Assembly: GCA_030528325.1 (NCBI GenBank)
Contig: JAUMZD010000011.1
Location: 18,386 to 82,385, forward strand
Direction: 5' to 3'
Source: Lautropia sp.
GTDB lineage: Bacteria > Pseudomonadota > Gammaproteobacteria > Burkholderiales > Burkholderiaceae_E
DNA length: 64,000 nucleotides
Part shown: positions 57,338 through 64,000 of the stretch, piece by piece
Position numbering within the stretch: the first letter of the stretch is position 1
Layout of the letters: every line of letters begins with the position of its first letter
The notes under the pieces: generated by a model
Database searches by the model: none
Seen by the model: the letters and a program-made list of their open reading frames with translations, nothing else
Told to the model about the DNA's origin: nothing
Translations under genes and position numbers: made by a program

Positions 57338-57853
57338 ATGGGCGACAGTCGTGCTGCCCCGGCGGAGCCTTTGATCGCGAACACGCTTTTACAGACCCAA
57401 GCCGTGGCTGCTTCCCTTCCTGAAATCGATCAATCCAGGCTGACCCGTTTTCTCGGGTTCCGGCTGACCCGGGCCAAAGTCCAGGTGCACCGTGCGTTCG
57501 TCAAGCATCTGTCGGCTTGGGAGTTGAGGGCGACAGAGTATTCCGTCCTGGTGTTGGTGGACGCCAATCCCGGCGTTTATTTGCGGCAGCTCGCTTCTGC
57601 GCTGGATATTTCTCCCCCTAACCTGGTTCCTGTACTGGATAAGCTGGCAAAGCGGCAGTTGATCGTCCGTCAACCCGGTGCTGAAGATCGTCGACTTCAA
57701 TCGCTTCATCTGACGGCTTCGGGAAAGAGCTTGCTCGTTCGTGCTGAAACCGAAGTCGAGCAGTTCGAGCAAGGGCTCGAAGCGAAACTGTCGGCGAGCG
57801 AACGTCGGTATCTGGATTCGGCATTAAGAAAACTGGGCAGAGATCCCGCGTAA
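57338..57853 (+). CDS. MarR-family regulator
   Basis: A 171-residue winged-helix dimer. The MarR core is at about 45-150: LRATEYSVLVLVDANPGVYL, RQLASALDISPPNLVPVLDK, LAKRQLIVRQPGAEDRRLQS, where D-x-R is the wing. CouR/FerC-type MarR repressors sense hydroxycinnamoyl-CoA in other bacteria, so this is the likely regulator of the adjoining synthetase, dehydrogenase and ech genes. The last 30 bases overlap the convergent transporter gene. Confidence 0.88.
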   Translation: MGDSRAAPAEPLIANTLLQTQAVAASLPEIDQSRLTRFLGFRLTRAKVQVHRAFVKHLSAWELRATEYSVLVLVDANPGVYLRQLASALDISPPNLVPVLDKLAKRQLIVRQPGAEDRRLQSLHLTASGKSLLVRAETEVEQFEQGLEAKLSASERRYLDSALRKLGRDPA

Positions 57854-59032
57854 AGCCAGCGGCAGGATCATGAAGGGCAGTGAGGCGAACACGAACAGTT
57901 CGGCAGGGCTCATCGGAGACAGCAGGTTGCCGGCGCCGGCGTAAAAGGCGCCCCCCAGCATTTGCAGGAAGAAGAAAAGACCTGAAATCACGCCGGTATG
58001 ATGGGGGGTGTTCTGCAGCATGCCGGCCTGCGTGGCAGGAATCGTCATCCCGGTGGCGAACAGCAGGGGCATGAGCAACAGAAAAAACGGGATGATCGAC
58101 GTGAACGGCGTCAGACCATACAGTAGCAACAGGAGGCCAGCCATGAATCCCAGCAGGGCGGCACGACGGATGATCTGTTCCGGTGGCATGCGGCGGGCGA
58201 GCCTTCGGGCGATCTGGCTGCCAGCAACATATCCGATGGAAGCACAGCCCAGTGTCAGGCCGTACTGGACAGGCGTCAATCCGAGCCCCAGTTGCATCGG
58301 TTCTGCGGAGCAGGAAATGAAGGAGAAATAGGACATCCAGACCAGGGAGATCGCCGAGGCGTGATACAGAAAGGCCCTGTTCCTGAAGGCGCTTCCGTAG
58401 ATGCTGAAGAGCCTGACGGTACCGTCACCCGCTTGGTTCGTTGGAGGCAGTGCCCGGGTGGCATGGAAAAACAGGGAGAGCGAGAGCAATGAAATGGCGG
58501 CGATCAGGAGCAGGATGCCGCGCCATCCCAGGGACGGCATGAGCATGGCGCCCATCAGTGGGGCGATGCAGGGGGTGATGGCCAGTGCGGAGGTGAGTGT
58601 CGTCAGGGCCGGCATCCTCAAGTCTGACGGCAGGGCCGTGCTGATGATCAGCCTGGTGGTCACGGTGCTGACGCACACGCCCAGCGCCTGCAAAAATCGA
58701 CACGCATAAAAGACCCCCATGTCAGGCGAAACAGCCGAGAGGGCGGCGGCGGCCGTGCCGATGCACAAGCCGGACATTTGCACCCGTCTTGGGCCGTAAC
58801 GGTCGGACAGATAGCCTGAGCCGAGCACCGAGAGCGCATAGCCAAGCATGTAGGCCACCAGGGTGCCTTGAGCCGCCGAGACGGAGGTTTCAAGGTCTGT
58901 GGCGATATCCGGCAGAAGAGGCGTGGTCATGCCGAGTCCGATCTGCGGCACGACGACCACGAAAGCGAGCGAGCAGATGAGGAGGGGAGGCGAGTTCAAG
59001 GACAGGTGCTTGCCTGAAGGATTCGCAGGCAT
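57824..59032 (-). CDS. MFS drug-efflux-type transporter (Bcr/CflA-like)
   Basis: Major facilitator of 402 residues with twelve hydrophobic segments. The loop after helix 2 reads GSGYLSDRYGPRRVQMSG, the MFS motif A; GVCVSTVTTRLIISTALPSD follows in the style of Bcr/CflA efflux proteins. The ATG at 59032 shares a base with the lipA stop. A link with the neighbouring aromatic genes, such as export of toxic phenolics, is possible but unproved. Confidence 0.88.
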   Translation of the reverse strand: MPANPSGKHLSLNSPPLLICSLAFVVVVPQIGLGMTTPLLPDIATDLETSVSAAQGTLVAYMLGYALSVLGSGYLSDRYGPRRVQMSGLCIGTAAAALSAVSPDMGVFYACRFLQALGVCVSTVTTRLIISTALPSDLRMPALTTLTSALAITPCIAPLMGAMLMPSLGWRGILLLIAAISLLSLSLFFHATRALPPTNQAGDGTVRLFSIYGSAFRNRAFLYHASAISLVWMSYFSFISCSAEPMQLGLGLTPVQYGLTLGCASIGYVAGSQIARRLARRMPPEQIIRRAALLGFMAGLLLLLYGLTPFTSIIPFFLLLMPLLFATGMTIPATQAGMLQNTPHHTGVISGLFFFLQMLGGAFYAGAGNLLSPMSPAELFVFASLPFMILPLALRGISAQFS

Positions 59033-60078
59033 CAACCCGCTGACCTTTTCGCCTGCTCATCCTGCAAGTCAGCATGGTAGGAGCTTCGGACCATCGCGCC
59101 GACGGCCGCGTGCTGGAAGCCCATGTCATAGGCCTTTTCCTCGAACATTTTGAAGGTGTCGGGGGTGACGTAGCGGCGCACGGGCAGGTGGTGACCGGAA
59201 GGGGCGAGATACTGGCCGATGGTGAGGCGGTCGATGTCGTAGGCGCGCATGTCGCGCATCACGTCGAGGATTTCCTCGTCCGTTTCGCCCAGGCCCACCA
59301 TCAGGCCGGATTTGGTCGGCACATGCGGCACGCGTTCCTTGAACTGCTTGAGCAGCTCCAGCGAGTGTTCGTAGTTGGCGCCGGGCCGGGCTTCCTTGTA
59401 CAGACGCGGCACGGTTTCGAGGTTGTGGTTCATCACGTCGGGTGGCTCGGCCTCCATGATGTCGAGCGCCTTCTGCAGGCGGCCGCGGAAGTCGGGCACC
59501 AGCACTTCGATCTGCGTGTTGGGTGACAGGGCGCGGGTTTCGCGGATGCAGTCGGCATAGTGGCCGGCACCGCCATCACGGAGATCATCGCGGTCGACCG
59601 AGGTGATGACGACGTATTTCAGGCGCAGGGCGGCGATGGTCTTGGCCAGGTTGCGGGGCTCGTCCACATCGAGGGGATCGGGGCGGCCGTGGCCCACGTC
59701 GCAGAAGGGGCAGCGGCGGGTGCATTTGTCGCCCATGATCATGAAGGTGGCGGTGCCGCGTCCGAAACATTCACCGATGTTCGGGCACGAGGCTTCTTCG
59801 CAGACGGTGTGCAGCTTGTGCTCGCGCAGGATTTCCTTGATCTCGTAGAAGCGGCTACCGAGCTTGGCGGGCTGGCGGCGGATCCATTCGGGCTTGCGCA
59901 GCATCTCCTTGATCGGAATGATCTTGATCGGGATGCGGGCGGTCTTGGCTTCACCCTTCTGTTTCTGGCGGGCATCGACGACGGCGGCGGCAGATGAGAC
60001 GGTGCGTTCGATGGGGGCCTGGGCCGTTGCCGTGGCACCGGATGGGGTGGTCGTGGAGGGGCTGGTGCTCGGGTTCAT
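59032..60078 (-). CDS. lipA: Lipoyl synthase
   Basis: Radical-SAM enzyme inserting two sulfurs into protein-bound octanoyl groups. The auxiliary [4Fe-4S] cysteines are C93, C98 and C104 ([12 protein letters not shown]); the radical-SAM cysteines are C119, C123 and C126 (CTRRCPFC). The C-terminal RSSYHA (serine 332-333 region) supplies the serine ligand of the auxiliary cluster. The 348 residues include a Thr/Ala-rich N-terminal tail of about 45, longer than in E. coli. It lies 7 bases after lipB. Confidence 0.96.
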   Translation of the reverse strand: MNPSTSPSTTTPSGATATAQAPIERTVSSAAAVVDARQKQKGEAKTARIPIKIIPIKEMLRKPEWIRRQPAKLGSRFYEIKEILREHKLHTVCEEASCPNIGECFGRGTATFMIMGDKCTRRCPFCDVGHGRPDPLDVDEPRNLAKTIAALRLKYVVITSVDRDDLRDGGAGHYADCIRETRALSPNTQIEVLVPDFRGRLQKALDIMEAEPPDVMNHNLETVPRLYKEARPGANYEHSLELLKQFKERVPHVPTKSGLMVGLGETDEEILDVMRDMRAYDIDRLTIGQYLAPSGHHLPVRRYVTPDTFKMFEEKAYDMGFQHAAVGAMVRSSYHADLQDEQAKRSAG

Positions 60079-60085
60079 CGGCGGA

Positions 60086-61054
60086 TTATCCTTCGCTTCC
60101 TTCGATGGCGGCTTGCAGTGCCCGGCCCAGGTTCAGGGCCAGTACTTCCAGATCGATGTCGGCGCGCTTGCCCGTTTCGTGGAAGACATCGGTCATGGCA
60201 AGGTTCTGGAAGCCGCAGGGATTGATTCTGAGAAAGGGGTTGAGATCCATCTGGCCGTTGAGGGCCAGGCCATGATAGGAAAAGCCGTGGGTGGCCTTCA
60301 GGCCGATGGAGGCGATCTTGGCCACGTCGGCGGCTGGCACGGCTTTCTGGCGTCGCCCGGTGGTGGGCGATGGTATGTCAGTTGGGCTGACAGGGGAAGT
60401 GGGGGATGCCCGCGGGTTCGAGGCGTGGGCGCGGTCGATTGGCAGGCCGCGACTGTCCTGCTGCCCAGGCTCCGGGGGGGAGAGGGGGGGGTTCAGACGG
60501 ACATAGATGCCGGGTGCGCCGTCCTGCCGGATGGCCTCGATGCCGTAGCCGGCCAGGCAGGTGATGATGGCCTCTTCGACACGATCGACGAGCGGCCGGA
60601 TGCCGAGCTTGCGGTGACGCAGGTCGAGCATCAGGTAGGCCATGATCTGACCAGGGCCGTGATAGGTGATCTGACCGCCGCGTTCGGTGGGGATGACCGG
60701 AATGTCGCCAGCATCGTGCAGATGCTCGGTGCGGGCGTTCAGGCCCAGCGTGAATACGGGGGGGTGCTGCAACAACCAGATTTCGTCACCCAGACGAGGG
60801 GCATCGGCCGGGTCGGCCCAGCCACGAACGACGTTGGGTAGGGCGTAGCGTGCCGGATGTGGGCTGCCTGCCGGCTCGGGGCAGGTTGTGGCGGCCTCTT
60901 TGGGGGAGGTCAGCGGTGGTGGTGGTGCAGCCCGTGTTGCCTTGTGGGCTTCATGGCGAGCCGCGGTCCACTGCCGCATCCGTGTGAGGGCTTCTTCGTA
61001 GGGGACGGTGCCCAGCAGGCGCAGCCGGATACGGGAAGGGGAGGGGTGGGACAT
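60086..61054 (-). CDS. lipB: Octanoyltransferase LipB with two low-complexity inserts
   Basis: Moves octanoate from acyl-carrier protein to lipoate-dependent enzymes. Conserved parts are [43 protein letters not shown] (catalytic Lys253) and [10 protein letters not shown] (catalytic Cys280), numbered from the ATG at 61054. The protein is 322 residues against about 210-240 usually. Two Pro/Ala/Ser-rich stretches explain this: one of about 50 near residues 35-88 and one of about 55 near 187-242, inserted between GIYVRLN and AKIAS. The frame is intact. An in-frame ATG at 61090 is an alternative start. Confidence 0.93.
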   Translation of the reverse strand: MSHPSPSRIRLRLLGTVPYEEALTRMRQWTAARHEAHKATRAAPPPPLTSPKEAATTCPEPAGSPHPARYALPNVVRGWADPADAPRLGDEIWLLQHPPVFTLGLNARTEHLHDAGDIPVIPTERGGQITYHGPGQIMAYLMLDLRHRKLGIRPLVDRVEEAIITCLAGYGIEAIRQDGAPGIYVRLNPPLSPPEPGQQDSRGLPIDRAHASNPRASPTSPVSPTDIPSPTTGRRQKAVPAADVAKIASIGLKATHGFSYHGLALNGQMDLNPFLRINPCGFQNLAMTDVFHETGKRADIDLEVLALNLGRALQAAIEGSEG

Positions 61055-61151
61055 GGGGCATTGCCCTCGGACATGCGGGATTGGGGTCATGGGCCGGCGT
61101 ACAGGCAGGCGTTGCCCGGGGGGGCAGTGGCGATATCTGCCAGCGCGGGGC

Positions 61152-61454
61152 TCAGAGAACGTAGGACACCATCGGGTGCGAGGTCAGCTCCCGGTAGAGG
61201 TTGTCGAGCTGTTCGCGGGACTGTGCCGTGAACTGGGCTGTCAGCGCGAGATAGGTGCCCTCACGCGACAGACGCCTGACCAGGGTGTGGGCCTCGAATC
61301 CGGGCACATGCTTCTGGATGATGCCGGCCACGGTGTCGGCAAAGCCATCGATATTCTTGCCCATGATCTTGATGGGAAACGCCATCGGGAAACTCAGGAC
61401 GTCGCTGCTGTCGGTGCTGGTGCCGACGGCGGGGGGCTTGGGGATATCGCTCAT
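61152..61454 (-). CDS. ybeD: DUF493 family protein YbeD
   Basis: Small ferredoxin-like (ACT-type) protein of 100 residues with no established biochemical role. Family features are LSFPMAFPIKIMGKNIDGFA, then YLALTAQFTAQSREQLDNLY RELTSHPMVSYVL at the end. The first 20 residues are variable. The place between dat and lipB is the usual order in beta- and gammaproteobacteria. Confidence 0.92.
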   Translation of the reverse strand: MSDIPKPPAVGTSTDSSDVLSFPMAFPIKIMGKNIDGFADTVAGIIQKHVPGFEAHTLVRRLSREGTYLALTAQFTAQSREQLDNLYRELTSHPMVSYVL

Positions 61455-61540
61455 GGTGAAGGGGGCTCGGTAATGGGGTGAAACGGGGACGGGGATGAAG
61501 CGGGGCCGCGCGCAGCGGGCGATGCCTGAGGAAGAAGGTG

Positions 61541-61592
61541 GCGCGGCGGGGCCGATTTTCGCCGTCGCGATGCCTACCGCCCAAGCTCCTGG
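61541..61592 (+). repeat. Dispersed repeat, half copy at the dat 3' end
   Basis: GCGCGGCGGGGCCGATTTTC, GCCGTCGCGATGCCTACCGC, CCAAGCTCCTGG is the right half of the dispersed repeat. Read on the minus strand it supplies the last codons and stop (GAG-CTT-GGG-CGG-TAG) of the aminotransferase gene. Confidence 0.75.
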
Positions 61593-62437
61593 CTGGTGGC
61601 TTTGGCCTGCTGATAGGCTGCGAACAGTTTCTGGAAGATGGGGCCGGGCTGGCCATGCCCAACGGGCTGGCCATCCACGCGGGTGACGGGCTGAACCTCC
61701 TTGGTGGCCGATGACAGCATCAGCTCGTCGGCAGCAAGCACTTCCTCACGGCTGATCGGGCGGGATTCGAAGGGAATGCCGGCGGCAGCCGCCAGCTCCT
61801 CGATCAGCGCATAGCGGATGCCTTCGAGGATCAGGTGGTCGCGGGGCGGTGCGGCGAGCCTGCCATCCTTGACGACCCAGATGTTGCTGGCCGAGCCTTC
61901 GGTCAGGAAACCGTCACGGAACATGATGCACTCGGGCACGCCGGCATCCAGTGCGGCCTGTCGGGCCAGCACGTTGCCGAGCAGCGACGTGGATTTGATG
62001 TCGCAGTGCAGCCAGCGTTCGTCGGGCAGCGTGATGGCCGACAGCCCGTTGCCGATGCTCTCCAGTGTGGGCGATTGCAGTGGGCTGCTCATGGCGAACA
62101 CCGTCGGCGTGACGTTGGCCGGGAAGCCATGGTCACGCTTGGCCACTCCCCGGGTCACCTGCATGTAGACGAACTGGTCGGGCCACGGGTGACGGTCGAC
62201 CAGCTCCTGGACGAGGCCACGCCATCCAGCCTCGTCCATCGGGTTGGGGATGCGGATCTTGTCGAGGCTGCGGCGCAGGCGCGCCAGATGCTCGGTCATG
62301 CGAAAGGGCTTGCCCTGGTAGACGGGCACGACCTCGTAGATGCCGTCGCCGAAGATGAAGCCGCGATCCAGCACGGGGATGCGGGCTTCGGCCAGCGGAA
62401 GGAAGGTGCCGTTCAGATAGACGATCTCGTCAGCCAT
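61574..62437 (-). CDS. D-amino-acid / branched-chain aminotransferase-like PLP enzyme (Dat)
   Basis: Class IV PLP transaminase of 287 residues from the ATG at 62437. MADEIVYLNGTFLPLAEARI PVLDRGFIFGDGIYEVVPVY is the family N-terminus; IKSTSLLGNVLARQAALDAG carries the PLP lysine; FLTEGSASNIWVVKDGRL and RPISREEVLAADELMLSSAT follow. Placement next to dacC and ybeD is the standard position of the D-alanine aminotransferase-like gene in betaproteobacteria. The last four residues (QELGR) are encoded by the dispersed repeat, so the C-terminus has been replaced or extended by it. True substrate preference cannot be read. Confidence 0.9.
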   Translation of the reverse strand: MADEIVYLNGTFLPLAEARIPVLDRGFIFGDGIYEVVPVYQGKPFRMTEHLARLRRSLDKIRIPNPMDEAGWRGLVQELVDRHPWPDQFVYMQVTRGVAKRDHGFPANVTPTVFAMSSPLQSPTLESIGNGLSAITLPDERWLHCDIKSTSLLGNVLARQAALDAGVPECIMFRDGFLTEGSASNIWVVKDGRLAAPPRDHLILEGIRYALIEELAAAAGIPFESRPISREEVLAADELMLSSATKEVQPVTRVDGQPVGHGQPGPIFQKLFAAYQQAKATSQELGR

Positions 62438-62543
62438 GTGAGGTTCCCTGTGAGGCGCAGCCGAGGCTGCGGGAGGCTCGGGCAGGGGCTTGGGCCTGAA
62501 GGCGCGGAGAACGTGCCGAGATGGGTCTTGAACCCTGCCCGGA

Positions 62544-63728
62544 TTATTTGATCCAGAGACGAATGGTATCCCAGGTCTGTTTGAACCAGCCGGCCATCTC
62601 CACCGTTTCCAGCGCCTCGAGGGGGCGCTCGGCGATGACGGTGTCACCGAGCTTGATCCGGAGGGTGCCGATGCGCTGTCCGGCCTGGATGGGGGCGACC
62701 AGCGGCTCGGTACGCTCGATTTCGCCCTTGATGTTGTCGATCTGGGCGCGGGGCGCGGTGATCAGGACATTCTCGGCGAAACCGGCGGCGACCGTGGCTT
62801 TCTGGCCTTTCCAGACAGGATGACGCCCGACCGGTTCGTCCTTTCTGTAAAGGGACAGCACCTCGAAGTTCTGAAAGCCGTAGTTGAGCAGTTTCTGGGA
62901 TTCGGTGGCCCTTGCCGCCTCCGAGCCGGCCCCCAGCAGGACGGACAGCACGCGCCGGGAGAAACCGGTTCCAGGCTGCTCCCGGCGGGAGGAGGCGATC
63001 AGGCAATAGCCCGCTGCGTCGGTGTGGCCTGTCTTGACGCCGTCGACGCTCGGGTCGATGAAGAGCAGGCGGTTGCGGTTGGCCTGGCGGACACCGTTGA
63101 AGGTGTATTCCTTCTCGGCGTAGAGCTTGTAGTACCCCGGAAACTCCTTGATCAGATGTGTCGAGAGCAGGGCCAGATCGCGAGCACTGGAATAGTGGTT
63201 CGGGGCAGGCAGGCCGGAGGCGTTGACGAAGTGGGTGTTCTTCATGCCCAGGCGGCGGGCCTCGGCGTTCATCTGCTCGGCAAAGGCTTCTTCCGAGCCG
63301 GCGACGGCCTCGGCCAGGATGATGGCTGCGTCATTGCCGGACTGGATGATCAGGCCGTGCAGCAGTTCGTCCACGCTGGCGGGCACACGCGGGTCGACGA
63401 ACATCCGCGAGCCGATGGCTTTGTAGGCCTTCTGCGAGACGGGCGGGCGTGTCTCGAGGTTGAGCCGGTTGTCCCGCAGGGCGCCGAACACCAGATAGGC
63501 CGTCATCAGCTTGGTGAGGGAGGCCGGCTCTACCCGCTCATCCGGCATCTGGCTGTAGAGCACCGTGTTGGTGGTCACATCGATCAGGAACCATGCCCGG
63601 GCAGCGATGTCAGGCGCTGGTAATGGACTTTGCGCCTGGGCCGGCACGACGAGGCTCAGGCCGAGGCTGGCGGCCAGCAGGGCGGAGGCGAATGGACGGC
63701 GAAGGGCAGAGACGGCAGACATTGACAT
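62544..63728 (-). CDS. dacC: D-alanyl-D-alanine carboxypeptidase (penicillin-binding protein 5/6 type)
   Basis: Periplasmic low-molecular-weight PBP that trims the terminal D-Ala of peptidoglycan stems. Signal peptide to about residue 32 (VVPAQAQ). Active-site motifs: S70-L-T-K73, S130-G-N132 and K231-T-G233. The C-terminal beta domain (about 285-375) precedes an amphipathic helix that anchors the protein (EMAGWFKQTWDTIRLWIK). The 394 residues are normal. The symbol is chosen by similarity to the E. coli dacA/dacC group. It leads a minus-strand gene row running to lipA. Confidence 0.93.
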   Translation of the reverse strand: MSMSAVSALRRPFASALLAASLGLSLVVPAQAQSPLPAPDIAARAWFLIDVTTNTVLYSQMPDERVEPASLTKLMTAYLVFGALRDNRLNLETRPPVSQKAYKAIGSRMFVDPRVPASVDELLHGLIIQSGNDAAIILAEAVAGSEEAFAEQMNAEARRLGMKNTHFVNASGLPAPNHYSSARDLALLSTHLIKEFPGYYKLYAEKEYTFNGVRQANRNRLLFIDPSVDGVKTGHTDAAGYCLIASSRREQPGTGFSRRVLSVLLGAGSEAARATESQKLLNYGFQNFEVLSLYRKDEPVGRHPVWKGQKATVAAGFAENVLITAPRAQIDNIKGEIERTEPLVAPIQAGQRIGTLRIKLGDTVIAERPLEALETVEMAGWFKQTWDTIRLWIK

Positions 63729-63781
63729 GGCCCTGAATGATGCATTCCAGAAAGGTGTGGCAGGGAAGCCCGGATCCGTGT

Positions 63782-63795
63782 GCCCAAGCTCCTAG
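63782..63795. repeat. End fragment of the dispersed repeat upstream of dacC
   Basis: GCCCAAGCTCCTAG is the outer end of the dispersed repeat, about 55 bases upstream of the dacC start. No inner part of the repeat is attached. Confidence 0.45.
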
Positions 63796-63933
63796 GTGAC
63801 AACGGGTGTTGCAGGCGCGGCATTATGCCATTCGTGTCTGGCTGTAAAGGCGCTTCGATCGGGGAGTTCGCGGGGGAGGGCCGAAAGTGTCGCCAAATCG
63901 AAACAGCTTGTCTGAATTCAGAATTATGAATGA

Positions 63934-64000
63934 TTAGAGCGTGTCATGAACTTATTCGTCCCCGCGCTGGCCCCAAAACCGCGTGTTGACAAGGCGCCAC
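63934..64000. mobile_element. MITE-like element with IS5-type end, cut by the window edge
   Basis: TTAGAGCGTGTCATGAACTT, ATTCGTCCCCGCGCTGGCCC, CAAAACCGCG and onward match in reverse the right part of the 295-bp element at 12864-13158. The window ends inside it. Confidence 0.75.

Overview
The window is a high-GC bacterial chromosome segment. The gene content and order (atp operon, parB-parA-rsmG-mnmG, dacC-dat-ybeD-lipB-lipA, GTP-type pckG, the protocatechuate 4,5-cleavage genes) point to a betaproteobacterium of the order Burkholderiales. A Lautropia-like or related genus is a guess from memory; no rRNA gene or other species marker is present. No tRNA, rRNA or CRISPR was found.

Layout. (1) 1-9164, minus strand: mnmG-rsmG-parA-parB, then atpI-atpB-atpE-atpF-atpH-atpA; atpA runs off the left edge. 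(2) 9165-15996: about 6.8 kb with no credible intact gene. It holds five 16-bp parS sites, the wreck of an ISNCY-type transposase gene, a decayed IS5-family element, two small non-autonomous elements with IS5-like ends, and the densest group of a dispersed 165-bp repeat family. I read it as the centromere-like, probably origin-proximal, DNA on which the adjacent ParA/ParB act. (3) 15997-37059: housekeeping and envelope genes: pdxA, pckG, a metC-like lyase, a UDP-glucose dehydrogenase/UDP-glucuronate decarboxylase pair, a universal stress protein, a composite GGDEF/EAL protein, a GntR regulator, argS, a SPOR protein, dsbA, a short-chain dehydrogenase, rlpA, then the rsmI | lpoA-like-yraN-dolP arrangement. 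(4) 37060-59032: a catabolic island for lignin-type aromatics. (5) 59032-64000: lipA, lipB, ybeD, a D-amino-acid aminotransferase-like gene and a D,D-carboxypeptidase gene, all on the minus strand.

How the catabolic island works. An ADP-forming CoA ligase (FerA-like) and a hydroxycinnamoyl-CoA hydratase-lyase would cut p-coumarate to acetyl-CoA and 4-hydroxybenzaldehyde. The Vdh-type aldehyde dehydrogenase gives 4-hydroxybenzoate and PobA hydroxylates it to protocatechuate. LigAB, LigC, LigI, LigJ and LigK then take protocatechuate through 4,5-cleavage to pyruvate and oxaloacetate. A three-part TRAP transporter likely imports an aromatic acid. Four regulator types sit beside their presumed targets: a LysR protein by ligJ, an IclR protein by pobA, a MarR protein by the CoA genes, and a cytosolic ModA-like binding protein of unknown role. 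No vanillate demethylase is present, so the island as seen fits p-coumarate/4-hydroxybenzoate better than ferulate.

Points most worth checking: the parS array in gene-free DNA, the shared palindromic operator between pobA/pobR and vdh/ech, a perfect 34-bp palindrome between parB and the atp promoter, the dispersed repeats that supply stop codons to genes, and an unusual LipB with two proline-rich inserts.
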